From: Nonomuraea glycinis
Lineage (GTDB): Bacteria > Actinomycetota > Actinomycetes > Streptosporangiales > Streptosporangiaceae
Length of the DNA stretch: 64,000 nt
Direction of reading: 5' to 3'
Assembly (NCBI RefSeq): GCF_014646515.1
Contig: NZ_BMNK01000002.1
Span: forward strand, 860,406-924,405
Shown: piece after piece, positions 55,624 through 63,814 of the stretch
Position numbering within the stretch: the first letter of the stretch is position 1
How the letters are laid out: each line of letters starts with the position of its first letter
Notes under the pieces: model-generated
Told to the model about the DNA's origin: nothing
The model's input: the letters and a program-made list of their open reading frames with translations, nothing else
Databases searched by the model: none
Made by a program: the position numbers and the translations under genes

Positions 55624-56796
55624 ATGGACTTCGAGCTGAGTGACGAACAGCGGGACATCCGCGACACCGTGCGTGCGTTCGTCACCAAGGAGATTCTTCC
55701 GCTGGAAGAGGACTTTCTCCGGCTGGTGCGTGAAGGCGGCGCGCGGCTGCCCCGGGACGAGGAGCGCCGGCTGCGCGCCAAGGCGCGCGCGTTCGGCTTC
55801 TGGGGGCTCAGCACGCCCGAGGAGTACGGCGGGATGGCGCTCCCCGCGGTCACCCAGTCGCTGATCAACGTCGAGCTGGCGAAGACCTGCGTGCCCTTCC
55901 GCTTCGGCGGCGAGGCCGACAACATCCTGTACGGCGCCGACGCGGCCCAGCAGGAGGAATACCTGAAGCCGACGATCGAGGGCGAGCGCCTCGGCTGCTT
56001 CGCGCTGACCGAGCCGGGCGCCGGGTCGGACGCCGGGGCGATCAGCACCTACGCGCGGCGGGACGGCGACGACTGGCTGATCAACGGCGAGAAGACGTTC
56101 ATCAGCAACGGCGACGACGCCGACTACGCGATCGTCATCGCGCTGACCGACCGGGACAAGGGCGCCCGCCACGGGGCGACCGCGTTCCTCGTCGACCGGG
56201 AGGCCGGCTGGACCTCCTCGCGCATCAGCACGATGGGCAGCTGGCACCAGCCCGCCTCCCTCTCCTTCGACGACGTACGGGTGCCGGCCGGCAAGGTCCT
56301 CGGCGAGGTCGGCGGCGGGTTCGAGCTGGCCATGCGCTGGGTCGGCAAGGGCCGCTACGTGATCTCCGCGCAGTGCGTCGGCATCGCCGAGCGCTGCCTG
56401 AAGATGGCGGTGGACTACGCCGGCCTGCGCGAGACCTTCGGCCGCAAGATCGGCCAGAACCAGGCGATCCAGTGGATGATCGCCGACTCCGAGACCGAGC
56501 TCGAAGCGGCCCGCTGGCTCGCCCTGCGCGCCGCATGGGACGTCGATCGGGGAGCCGACGCCAGACACGCCTCGGCCATGGCGAAGCTCTTCTGCACCGG
56601 AATGGTCGGCCGTGTCGTGGATCGTGCGCTCCAGATACACGGCGGGATGGGTTACACCAAGGAGCTTCCCCTAGAGGGGTGGTATCGCGCCGTCCGTGCG
56701 ATGCGCATCTTCGAAGGCACCGACGAGGTGCAGCGGCTCATTCTCTCGCGCGACCTGTTGCGCGGTCATACCCGAATCGGAGGCCACCTTGCCTGA
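55624..56796 (+). CDS. Acyl-CoA dehydrogenase
   Basis: 390 aa, full length. LSDEQRDIRDTVRAFV opens the family fold, FALTEPGAGSDAGA and WLINGEKTFISNG are the FAD/substrate signatures, and the C-terminus has QIHGGMGYTKELPLEGWYRAVR followed by IFEGTDEVQRLILSRDLL; the catalytic base is not obvious to me without an alignment. It introduces the alpha-beta double bond, feeding the MaoC-like pair encoded two genes later. Confidence 0.94.
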   Translation: MDFELSDEQRDIRDTVRAFVTKEILPLEEDFLRLVREGGARLPRDEERRLRAKARAFGFWGLSTPEEYGGMALPAVTQSLINVELAKTCVPFRFGGEADNILYGADAAQQEEYLKPTIEGERLGCFALTEPGAGSDAGAISTYARRDGDDWLINGEKTFISNGDDADYAIVIALTDRDKGARHGATAFLVDREAGWTSSRISTMGSWHQPASLSFDDVRVPAGKVLGEVGGGFELAMRWVGKGRYVISAQCVGIAERCLKMAVDYAGLRETFGRKIGQNQAIQWMIADSETELEAARWLALRAAWDVDRGADARHASAMAKLFCTGMVGRVVDRALQIHGGMGYTKELPLEGWYRAVRAMRIFEGTDEVQRLILSRDLLRGHTRIGGHLA

Positions 56797-58471
56797 GACC
56801 ACCTTGCCTGACTCCACTGGGCCCACCGCACAGAAGATGAGCATCGCCGTAGCCCTGCGCGCCGCGGCGGAAGGCGCGGGCGACCGGCCCGCGATGATCC
56901 AGGGCGACCGGAAGGTCGGCTACGCCGAGCTGGACGCCCGCTCCTCGCGGCTCGCCGGGGTCCTGGCGGAGCGCGGGGTCGGCCCCGGCTCGGTCGTCGC
57001 GATCTCGCTGTACAACTCGTTCGCGTACCTGGAGATCATGTACGCGGTGTTCAAGCTGGGCGCGCAGCCGGTCAACATCAACTACCGCTACCTCGCCCCC
57101 GAGCTGCACTACGTGCTCAACTACACCGACGCGGCGGCGTTCGTCTATGACACCACCCTGGCCGCCCAGGTCCAGCAGATGGACGGCGAACTCCCCAAGC
57201 TGGGCCTGTTCCTGGAAGCCGGCTCGGCCGCCGAGCCGGTCGCGCCGGCGGTGTCCTTCGAGTGGGCGGCCGAGCACGGCCCGGTCCACGAGGAGATCAA
57301 CACCGACTCGCCGCACGGCATCATCCTGCTCACCGGCGGCACGACCGGCCGCCCCAAGGGCGTCATCTGGGACCGCGACGGCCTGCTCGGCATCATCTCG
57401 TCGGTCTTCCGCCAGCACGACCTCCCGGTGCCGGAGACGCCGAGCGAGGTGCGGGCCGCCGTCCGTGAGCTGCACGAGAGGAACCTCACTCCCATCGTGC
57501 TGCCGATGTCGCCGCTCATCCACGGCACCGGCCTCATGCAGACGCTGCGCAGCCTGTACGGCGGCGGCACGATCTGCTTCTGCACCTCCAAGTCCCTCAA
57601 CGCGGACGAGGTGTGGCAGACCGTCCAGCAGCACGCGGTCACCGACATGGTCATCGTCGGCGACGCGTTCGGCCGCCCCCTGGTGGACTCCCTGACCACC
57701 GCCAAGAGCGCCGGGCAGCCGTACGACATCAGCAGCCTGAACCAGATGACCAGCTCCGGCGTCATCTGGAGCGCCGACGTCAAGCGCGAACTGCTGCGGC
57801 ACGGCGACGGCCTGGCCCTGGTCGACAACATCTCGGCCTCCGAAGGCGGGCCGTTCGGGCTGGCCGTGGCGCGCACGGAGGCCGACGTGGCGGACGGGCG
57901 GTTCATGCTGGCCTCCGTCGCCCGCATCCTGGACGAGAACGACCAGGACATCAAGCCGGGCACCGGCCAGATCGGCATCCTGGCCAGCGCCGGGGCGCAG
58001 CCGGTCGGCTATCTCAAGGACCCGGAGCGGACGGCCAAGGTCTGGCGGGTCATCGACGGCGTCCGCTACTCGGCGCCGGGCGACCTCGCCTCGCTGGACG
58101 CGGACGGCAAGCTGATCCTGCTCGGCCGGGGCGACGGCGTGATCAACACCGGGGGCGAGAAGGTCTTCCCGGAAGAGGTCGAAGAGGCGCTGCTGACCCA
58201 CCCGAAGATCACCGACGCGGTCATCGTCGGCGTGCCGGACCCGCGCTGGGGGCAGATCGTGGTCGCCGTCGTCGCCCCGGCGGACGCGCTCGCCGACGTC
58301 GAGGACGAGACGCTGAGCCGGCACGTGAGCGACAGGCTCGCCGGCTACAAGCGCCCGCGCCGGATCGTCCGGGTCGACTCGCTTCCCCGGAGCCCGGCAG
58401 GCAAGATCAACCGTGCGTCCGCTCGTGAGCTGGCGGTCAGCCAGGTGAAAGCAGAGGAGACAGCGTCGTGA
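56789..58471 (+). CDS. AMP-forming acyl-CoA ligase
   Basis: 560 aa of the ANL superfamily. ATP motif LLTGGTTGRPKGVIWDRDG near residue 182, SASEGGPFG, a hinge region GDGVINTGGEKVFPEEVEEAL and the catalytic Lys in SPAGKINRASAR. GGAGG at 56779-56783 stands five bases before a TTG, which I take as the start; the first ATG is 48 bases further on and has no clear Shine-Dalgarno. Overlaps the acyl-CoA dehydrogenase gene by 8 bp. Confidence 0.92.
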   Translation: MPETTLPDSTGPTAQKMSIAVALRAAAEGAGDRPAMIQGDRKVGYAELDARSSRLAGVLAERGVGPGSVVAISLYNSFAYLEIMYAVFKLGAQPVNINYRYLAPELHYVLNYTDAAAFVYDTTLAAQVQQMDGELPKLGLFLEAGSAAEPVAPAVSFEWAAEHGPVHEEINTDSPHGIILLTGGTTGRPKGVIWDRDGLLGIISSVFRQHDLPVPETPSEVRAAVRELHERNLTPIVLPMSPLIHGTGLMQTLRSLYGGGTICFCTSKSLNADEVWQTVQQHAVTDMVIVGDAFGRPLVDSLTTAKSAGQPYDISSLNQMTSSGVIWSADVKRELLRHGDGLALVDNISASEGGPFGLAVARTEADVADGRFMLASVARILDENDQDIKPGTGQIGILASAGAQPVGYLKDPERTAKVWRVIDGVRYSAPGDLASLDADGKLILLGRGDGVINTGGEKVFPEEVEEALLTHPKITDAVIVGVPDPRWGQIVVAVVAPADALADVEDETLSRHVSDRLAGYKRPRRIVRVDSLPRSPAGKINRASARELAVSQVKAEETAS

Positions 58472-58914
58472 CCGGCATACCGTTCCCGATCGAGCAGGGC
58501 CATGTACGGGCCTTCGCCCGCGCCCTGGGTGAGGACGCGGACGTGATCGCGCCCACCTTCCCGATCGCCTTCGCCCAGTTCGACCCGGACTGGGGCCTGC
58601 GGATGCGGCCCGGCGTGCCGTGGAACGGCTCCGGCGCCGGGCCGGGCCAGTCGTCCGGCGGCGCCGGCGGGCTGCACGCCGAGCAGGAGTTCGAGTACTT
58701 CCGCCCGATCCGCGTCGGCGAGACGCTGACGGCCGTCAAGCGGGAGGGACGGACGTGGAGCAAGACCGGCGGGCGCGGCGTCCTCAACTTCGCCGAGCGG
58801 CACGTCGACTTCTTCGACGACGATAAGGAGCTGGTCGCCCGCTCGACCACGGTCTCGGTTACGGTCACCCCGAAGCCGAAGACCGACGACGACACCCCGG
58901 AGGCGGGCCGATGA
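58468..58914 (+). CDS. MaoC-like protein, N-terminal type (hotdog fold)
   Basis: 148 aa. EQGHVRAFARALGEDADVIAPTFPIAFAQF and the central GGLHAEQEFEYFRPIRVGETLTAVKREGRTWSKTG (parts) fit the FAS1-like N-terminal hotdog family that has no catalytic residues of its own. Such proteins form heterodimers with a catalytic MaoC partner, here the product of the next gene, reached by an ATGA-type overlap. Confidence 0.85.
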   Translation: MTGIPFPIEQGHVRAFARALGEDADVIAPTFPIAFAQFDPDWGLRMRPGVPWNGSGAGPGQSSGGAGGLHAEQEFEYFRPIRVGETLTAVKREGRTWSKTGGRGVLNFAERHVDFFDDDKELVARSTTVSVTVTPKPKTDDDTPEAGR

Positions 58915-59333
58915 CCGTGGCAACCGACCAGCAAGTGCGCAAGGTCGTCGTGACGGACCTCAAACGCACACAGATCGTGATGTACGCCGCCGCCGGTGGC
59001 GACTTCAACCCACTGCACACCGACGAGCCGTTCGCCACCCAGATCGCCGGCAACCCGACCGTCATGGCGCACGGGATGCTCACCATGGGCCTGGCCGGCC
59101 GCGTGCTGACCGACTGGTTCGGGCACGAGAACATCCGGCGTTACCGCGCCCGGTTCAAGGCGCCCGTCTGGCCCGGCGACACCATCACCGCGACGGCGAC
59201 CGTCACCGCGGTGGAGACGGTCGACGGGCAGCGGCGCGCCGAGCTCACCGTCTCGGCGGTGAACGCCTCGGGCGTGGAAGTGCTGTCCGGCAGCGCCACC
59301 GCGATCGTCGCCGACGAAAGTGCGGTGGCGTGA
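58911..59333 (+). CDS. MaoC-like enoyl-CoA hydratase, catalytic subunit
   Basis: 140 aa. The hydratase-2 motif is intact: AAGGDFNPLHTDEPFA with the catalytic Asp and His, followed by GNPTVMAHGMLTMGLAGR. With its N-terminal-type partner it should hydrate the enoyl-CoA produced by the acyl-CoA dehydrogenase, as HadAB/ChsH-type heterodimers do. Confidence 0.9.
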   Translation: MTVATDQQVRKVVVTDLKRTQIVMYAAAGGDFNPLHTDEPFATQIAGNPTVMAHGMLTMGLAGRVLTDWFGHENIRRYRARFKAPVWPGDTITATATVTAVETVDGQRRAELTVSAVNASGVEVLSGSATAIVADESAVA

Positions 59334-60205
59334 TGGACATCGCCGCGCTGGATGCGATCGACGTGCACACTCACGTGCAGATATCGGTGCATGAGGCGCC
59401 GGAGTCGGGTGACAACGACAAGTTCTCGGCGATGGCCGACTACTTCAAGGCCGGTGCGGTCCGGAAGTTCACCGTCCCCATGATCGCGGAGTACTACCGC
59501 GAGCGGAACATGGCGGCGATCGTCTTCGGCGTCGACGCGATGCACGTCAGCGGCCGGGAGCAGACCCCGACCAACGAGGAGATCGCGGAGCAGGCGGCCC
59601 TGCACAGCGACGTGCTCATCCCGTTCGCGAGCGTCGATCCGCATCGCGGCGCGGCGGGCGTGCGGGCGGCCCGGCGGCTGGTCGAGGAGTACGGCGTCCG
59701 CGGCTTCAAGTTCCATCCCACCTCGCAGGGGTTCTTCCCGAACGACCGGATGGCCTACCCGCTGTACGAGGTCATCGCCGAGCACGGGCTCACCGCGCTG
59801 TTCCACACCGGCCAGACCGGCGCGGGCGCGGGCACCCCGGGCGGCGGCGGGCTGCGGCTGAAGTACTCCAACCCGATGCACATCGACGACGTGGCCGTCG
59901 ACTTCCCCGACCTGCAGATCATCCTCGCGCACCCGTCGTTCCCCTGGCAGGACGAGGCGCTCTCGGTCGCCATGCACAAGCCGAAGGTGTACATCGACCT
60001 GTCCGGGTGGTCGCCGAAGTACTTCCCGCCGCAGCTCGTGCAGTACGCGAACACGCTGCTCAAGGACAAGGTGCTCTTCGGCTCGGACTTCCCGATGATC
60101 ACGCCGGAGCGGTGGCTGGCCGACTTCGCCAAGATCGCCATCCGGGACGAGGTCCGGCCGAAGATCCTCAAGGAGAACGCGGCCAAACTCTTCGGACTCA
60201 CGTGA
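59333..60205 (+). CDS. Amidohydrolase 2 (ACMSD-like) family protein
   Basis: 290 aa. IDVHTHV (HxH), FKFHPTSQGF, FHTGQTGAG, ILAHPSFPW and LFGSDFPM supply the usual metal-site residues. Members decarboxylate or hydrolyse intermediates of aromatic catabolism. The start at 59333 forms a TGATG junction with the MaoC gene. Third separate member of this family in the window besides the two at 38990-40692. Confidence 0.88.
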   Translation: MDIAALDAIDVHTHVQISVHEAPESGDNDKFSAMADYFKAGAVRKFTVPMIAEYYRERNMAAIVFGVDAMHVSGREQTPTNEEIAEQAALHSDVLIPFASVDPHRGAAGVRAARRLVEEYGVRGFKFHPTSQGFFPNDRMAYPLYEVIAEHGLTALFHTGQTGAGAGTPGGGGLRLKYSNPMHIDDVAVDFPDLQIILAHPSFPWQDEALSVAMHKPKVYIDLSGWSPKYFPPQLVQYANTLLKDKVLFGSDFPMITPERWLADFAKIAIRDEVRPKILKENAAKLFGLT

Positions 60206-60217
60206 CGGCACTCAGCA

Positions 60218-60249
60218 GGACAGCGCTCGCTTAGGACAGTGCTCGGTTA
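60218..60249. repeat. 16-bp direct duplication between two catabolic genes
   Basis: GGACAGCGCTCGCTTA (60218-60233) is followed at once by GGACAGTGCTCGGTTA (60234-60249), two mismatches. The second copy runs into the AAGGAGG ribosome-binding site of the next gene. Confidence 0.8.
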
Positions 60250-60260
60250 AGGAGGTCGCG

Positions 60261-61772
60261 ATGCATTACACCGGTCCCTTCGATCGGACGGTCGACGTGG
60301 TCGTGCTCGGTCTGGGCGACGCCGGTGCGGTCGCCGCGGTGACCGCGCACGACGAGGGCGCCGAGGTGCTCGTCATCGAGAAGCAGGCGGCCGGCGATCA
60401 CCGGCCCAACAGCCGTTACGCCGCCGGCTTCTTCCTCGTGCCGCAGGACGTGGACGGCGCGGTGGAGTACCTGTCCGCGCTGTACGCGGTCAACGGCGAG
60501 CTGCCCTTGATCGAGCCCGACCTGATCCGCACCTGGGCGGAGGAGACGGCGGCCAACCCGGACTGGCTCGACCGGCACGGCGGCAAGTACCTCAAGCTGG
60601 ACATCCGTGGCGAACACCCCTCCCTGCCCGGTCACGAGTCGATCAGGGTCTACAAAGCGCAGCCCACGAGCGGTCCCGAGGGCTACACCGGCTGCCCGAT
60701 GCACGGCTTCCTGCGGAGCCTGGTCGCCGAGCGCGGCATCGAGATCCGGTACGGCACGGCGGCCAAGTGGCTGCTCACCGACTCGCGCGGCGCGGTCATC
60801 GGGGTGCAGACCGAAGGCGCCGACGGGGTCGAGCGGATCGGCGCACGTCGCGGCGTCGTGCTCGCGGTCGGCGGCTTCGAGGCCAGCGACCGGTTGAAAA
60901 CGCAGTACCTGCCGGTCACTCCGGTGCATTTCTACGGCACCGAGCACAACACCGGAGACGGCATCACCATGGCGGCCGAAATCGGCGCGGAGCTGTGGCA
61001 CATGAATGTCTGGCCGGGGCATTTCGTGGCGCGATTCCCCGAGGCCGGATACACCGGCGGAACGGGCATCGACCTGTGGGGATCAGGCCGGTTCGGACCG
61101 GCCGAGGGCGTGCGGCCGCCCGGGTCGATCTTCGTCGACGGGTCGGGCCGGCGATTCATCGGCGAGCCCGGCAAGCAGCACGCCGCCCATCTGTCGCTTT
61201 TGGCGATGGACGCCGATCAGCTCACTTACCCCCGGATTCCGACGTGGTGGATATTCGATCAGACCCGCTTCGATCGGGCGACGCTGGTCCCCACCTACTC
61301 GGGCCCCACCGGGCCGGTGCAGGACTACACCTGGAGCGAGGACAACGTGGCCGAACTGCGGCGCGGCTGGATCCAGTCGGCAGGCTCGATCCCCGAACTG
61401 GCCCGCGCCTGCGGACTCGACCCGGTCGCGCTGGAGCAGACGGTCGCCCGCTACAACGAGCACTGCGCGGCGGGCGTCGACGCCGACTTCGGCCGCGATC
61501 CCGGCACGCTGACCCCGCTCGGCGGTGACCGCTATTTCGCGGTTCCGCTATGGCCGGGGGGCTCGCATACCGTGGGAGGGCCGCGCCGTGACGCGAAAGC
61601 GCGGGTGGCCTCGATTCACGGCGGTTGGATAGACAATCTCTACTCCGCTGGTGAGCTAGGATCCTTGCACGGTCTGCTTTATCCGACAGGTGGCGGCAGT
61701 ATCGCCGAATGTCTCGCGTTCGGCCGGATCGCCGGGCATAATGCCGCAGCCGACCAGACTGTCGGGAGTTGA
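60261..61772 (+). CDS. KstD/fumarate-reductase-type FAD flavoprotein
   Basis: 503 aa. The N-terminal FAD motif is VVVLGLGDAGAVAAVTAHDEGA, followed by VIEKQAAGDHRPNSRYAAG; the capping domain is in the middle and the C-terminus has GELGSLHGLLYPTGGGSIAECLAFGRIAG. This is the fumarate reductase/3-ketosteroid delta1-dehydrogenase superfamily. In this context dehydrogenation of a ring or CoA-bound intermediate is plausible. AAGGAGG gives a strong ribosome-binding site. Confidence 0.9.
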   Translation: MHYTGPFDRTVDVVVLGLGDAGAVAAVTAHDEGAEVLVIEKQAAGDHRPNSRYAAGFFLVPQDVDGAVEYLSALYAVNGELPLIEPDLIRTWAEETAANPDWLDRHGGKYLKLDIRGEHPSLPGHESIRVYKAQPTSGPEGYTGCPMHGFLRSLVAERGIEIRYGTAAKWLLTDSRGAVIGVQTEGADGVERIGARRGVVLAVGGFEASDRLKTQYLPVTPVHFYGTEHNTGDGITMAAEIGAELWHMNVWPGHFVARFPEAGYTGGTGIDLWGSGRFGPAEGVRPPGSIFVDGSGRRFIGEPGKQHAAHLSLLAMDADQLTYPRIPTWWIFDQTRFDRATLVPTYSGPTGPVQDYTWSEDNVAELRRGWIQSAGSIPELARACGLDPVALEQTVARYNEHCAAGVDADFGRDPGTLTPLGGDRYFAVPLWPGGSHTVGGPRRDAKARVASIHGGWIDNLYSAGELGSLHGLLYPTGGGSIAECLAFGRIAGHNAAADQTVGS

Positions 61773-61857
61773 CTCTCATGCGACAAATGACATTGGGCCT
61801 CAGCAATATCGGCATAGTGCGCGTTGTGAAAACCGACAGCGGTAGGGATGGCTTGAC

Positions 61858-62562
61858 GTGAGCACTGGTGATCGCGCCGGGGACGGCGGGAGTCAGGGCA
61901 ACGGGTCCCAGACCTTGGATCGGGGCCTGAAACTGCTGGAGCTGCTCGCCGTGGAGGACCGCGACATGACCGTCGCGGAGCTGGCCACGTCGTTGGGCAT
62001 GCACCGGCAGGCGGTCTATCGGCTGCTCACCACGCTGCGCAACCACCGCCTGGCCGCCGAGGGCAGCTCGGGCCGTTACCGGCTCGGCCTGGGCGTCATC
62101 CAGCTGGCCAGGCAGGCCAACCCGCAGTTGCGGCGCGCGGTCGTCCCCTACCTGCGGACGCTGGCCGAGGAGCTCGGCGTCACCACGCAGTGCGTCGTGT
62201 CGGAGGGAGCCGACGCCGTGGTGCTGGCGGTCGTCGAGCCGTCCGACGCGGTCTTCCACCTGTCCCAGCGCAGCGGCGCCCGGCATCCGCTCGACCAGGG
62301 GGCCAGCGGCCTGGCCATCATGCTGGCCCGGCCGCCCGAGGCCGACGACCCGCCCGGGGTCGTCGAGGCGCGCGAGCGCGGCTACGCGGTATCGCGCGGC
62401 AACCTGACGCCGGGCGCGGTCGGCATCGCCGTGCCGCTCTACGACGGTGACGGGCAGTCGCTCGAGGCGAGTCTCGGCATAGTGTCGATGGTCGACCTGG
62501 ACGTCGAGCGCACCGCCAAACGCCTGCTCGCCACCGCGGAGCAGATCACCGCCCGGGAATAG
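61858..62562 (+). CDS. IclR-family transcriptional regulator
   Basis: 234 aa. The winged helix-turn-helix is at about residues 20-80 (LDRGLKLLELLAVEDRDMTVAELATSLGMHRQAVYRLL, in parts). The effector-binding IclR domain follows (LRTLAEELGVTTQCVVSEGADAVVLAV). GTG start with AGGGATGG upstream. IclR proteins often control aromatic or acid catabolism and bind operators with a short inverted core, so this is the best candidate for the motif shared at 26265, 43783, 49821 and 52655. It ends four bases before the convergent broken gene. Confidence 0.93.
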   Translation: MSTGDRAGDGGSQGNGSQTLDRGLKLLELLAVEDRDMTVAELATSLGMHRQAVYRLLTTLRNHRLAAEGSSGRYRLGLGVIQLARQANPQLRRAVVPYLRTLAEELGVTTQCVVSEGADAVVLAVVEPSDAVFHLSQRSGARHPLDQGASGLAIMLARPPEADDPPGVVEARERGYAVSRGNLTPGAVGIAVPLYDGDGQSLEASLGIVSMVDLDVERTAKRLLATAEQITARE

Positions 62563-62566
62563 CCGG

Positions 62567-63270
62567 TCAGAGCCACACCCGCACGGCGAGCAGCGCGACG
62601 AGGACGACGACGATCACCCCGCCGATGAGCACCTTCCCCAAGGTGGGGACCAGCGTCTGAGAGCCCAGCTGGTACGTCCGGCGACCGCTGCCGTCGTCGC
62701 CCGTGGCGGCGGTCACCCGGTCGAGGCCGGCCCGGACGCGATCGGCGATGGGCCGGCCGGTCAGGTTCAGGTCCCGCAGCATGCCGTTCGCCAGCGCGCG
62801 GAGCAGCGCCGCGTCCGTCCCCCGCCCGCTCTCGGCCACGATCGCGAGCTGGAACGGCGGGGGCGGATGGCCGATCTCCCGGAAGATCTCCTTGATGTCG
62901 GCCGAGGTGAGCTGCGCGCGATGGCCCATCACGAGCACCTGCTGGTAGTAGTCGACGCTCTCCTCGGCGGAGCAGCTGGAGTCGATCGCCTCGATGAGAT
63001 AGCGGTGCCGGGGCAACGCGCGGGTGATGGACTCCATGACCCGCGGATCGGCTACCCGGGCGCGCACCTTCGTCTCGGTCAGCACGATGTCCAGCACCTT
63101 GCGGTTGCGGGCCCGCACGGCGACGCGTCGCCGGCGAAGTGCTCCTTCACCAGCGCGTCGTGCATGTCTCGCCTGGTGATCGCCCCCGCGCTGCGGTCGA
63201 TCACCTCGTAGTCGTCCAGGCTGGCCGGCTGCTTGCCGAGGGTCGCCCAGTGGGGGGTCAGCCGTACCAT
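62567..63270 (-). pseudogene. Frameshifted unknown protein with C-terminal membrane anchor
   Basis: I do not recognise the family. The first part (ATG 63270, MVRLTPHWATLGKQP) reads well to HDALVKEHFAGD near 63130, after which that frame turns into an atypical 16-residue tail and stops at 63079. A neighbouring frame continues naturally from about 63120 (VRARNRKVLDIVLTETKVRARV) to 62567, ending in a single hydrophobic helix (LIGGVIVVVLVALLAVRVWL). Joined by one frameshift they give about 234 aa. It could be a sequencing error, a decayed gene or two overlapping genes. Translationally coupled (TGATG) to the GTPase-like fragment upstream. Confidence 0.6.
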
Positions 63271-63814
63271 CAGCCGCTCCTCATCGTCCCGGGACGGAGC
63301 ATGCGGCCGAGCCACAGCACCGGCTCCATGACGTTGATCGGGCGGATGTCGCCCCGGATCGTCAGCTTGCCGTTCGGGTTGTGGATGACGTTGAGGAAGT
63401 CGTCGGGGTCGAAGCGGCCCCGCTCGTCGATGTACATGCCGACCGCCGAGGTCACGAAGTATCTGATGCGGTCGGCGTGGAAGTTCGCCTCGATCAGGTC
63501 GAGGATCATCTCCGCGTTGTAGTCCCAGGCCTCCCGGCACAGCAGTCGGAAGAAGTCGCGGACCCGCTCCTCGGGCACGTGCGGGATCCGCAGCGCGTCG
63601 CCGGGATCGCGTTCGGTGAACCCGCCGTTCACCGCCCTGCCCAGCACGTTCGGGTCGTCGTACTTCGTGATGCAGACCGCGATGTAGTGGGGGAGTTTGC
63701 CGTCCGGGTACTCGTCGCCGGTGAGCAACTGCCCGGCGATCTCCTGCAGCGCGGCGTCCAGATGCCGGAAGGCACCGCCGACGCGGCTCTCCTCTCCTTG
63801 TCCGGATCGAACAT
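63270..63814 (-). pseudogene. Truncated GTPase-like protein fragment
   Basis: The fragment contains RHLDAALQEIAGQLL and IAVCITKYDDP, where TKYD looks like the G4 base-recognition motif of a TRAFAC-type GTPase; the P-loop half is absent. The frame from ATG 63814 (MFDPDKERR) fits the strand before it but shifts near 63790, where GGAGA is duplicated. The rest reads in another frame to 63270. The upstream flank is the right end of an IS element, so insertion probably separated this part from its N-terminus beyond the window. The GTPase call rests on short motifs. Confidence 0.6.
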
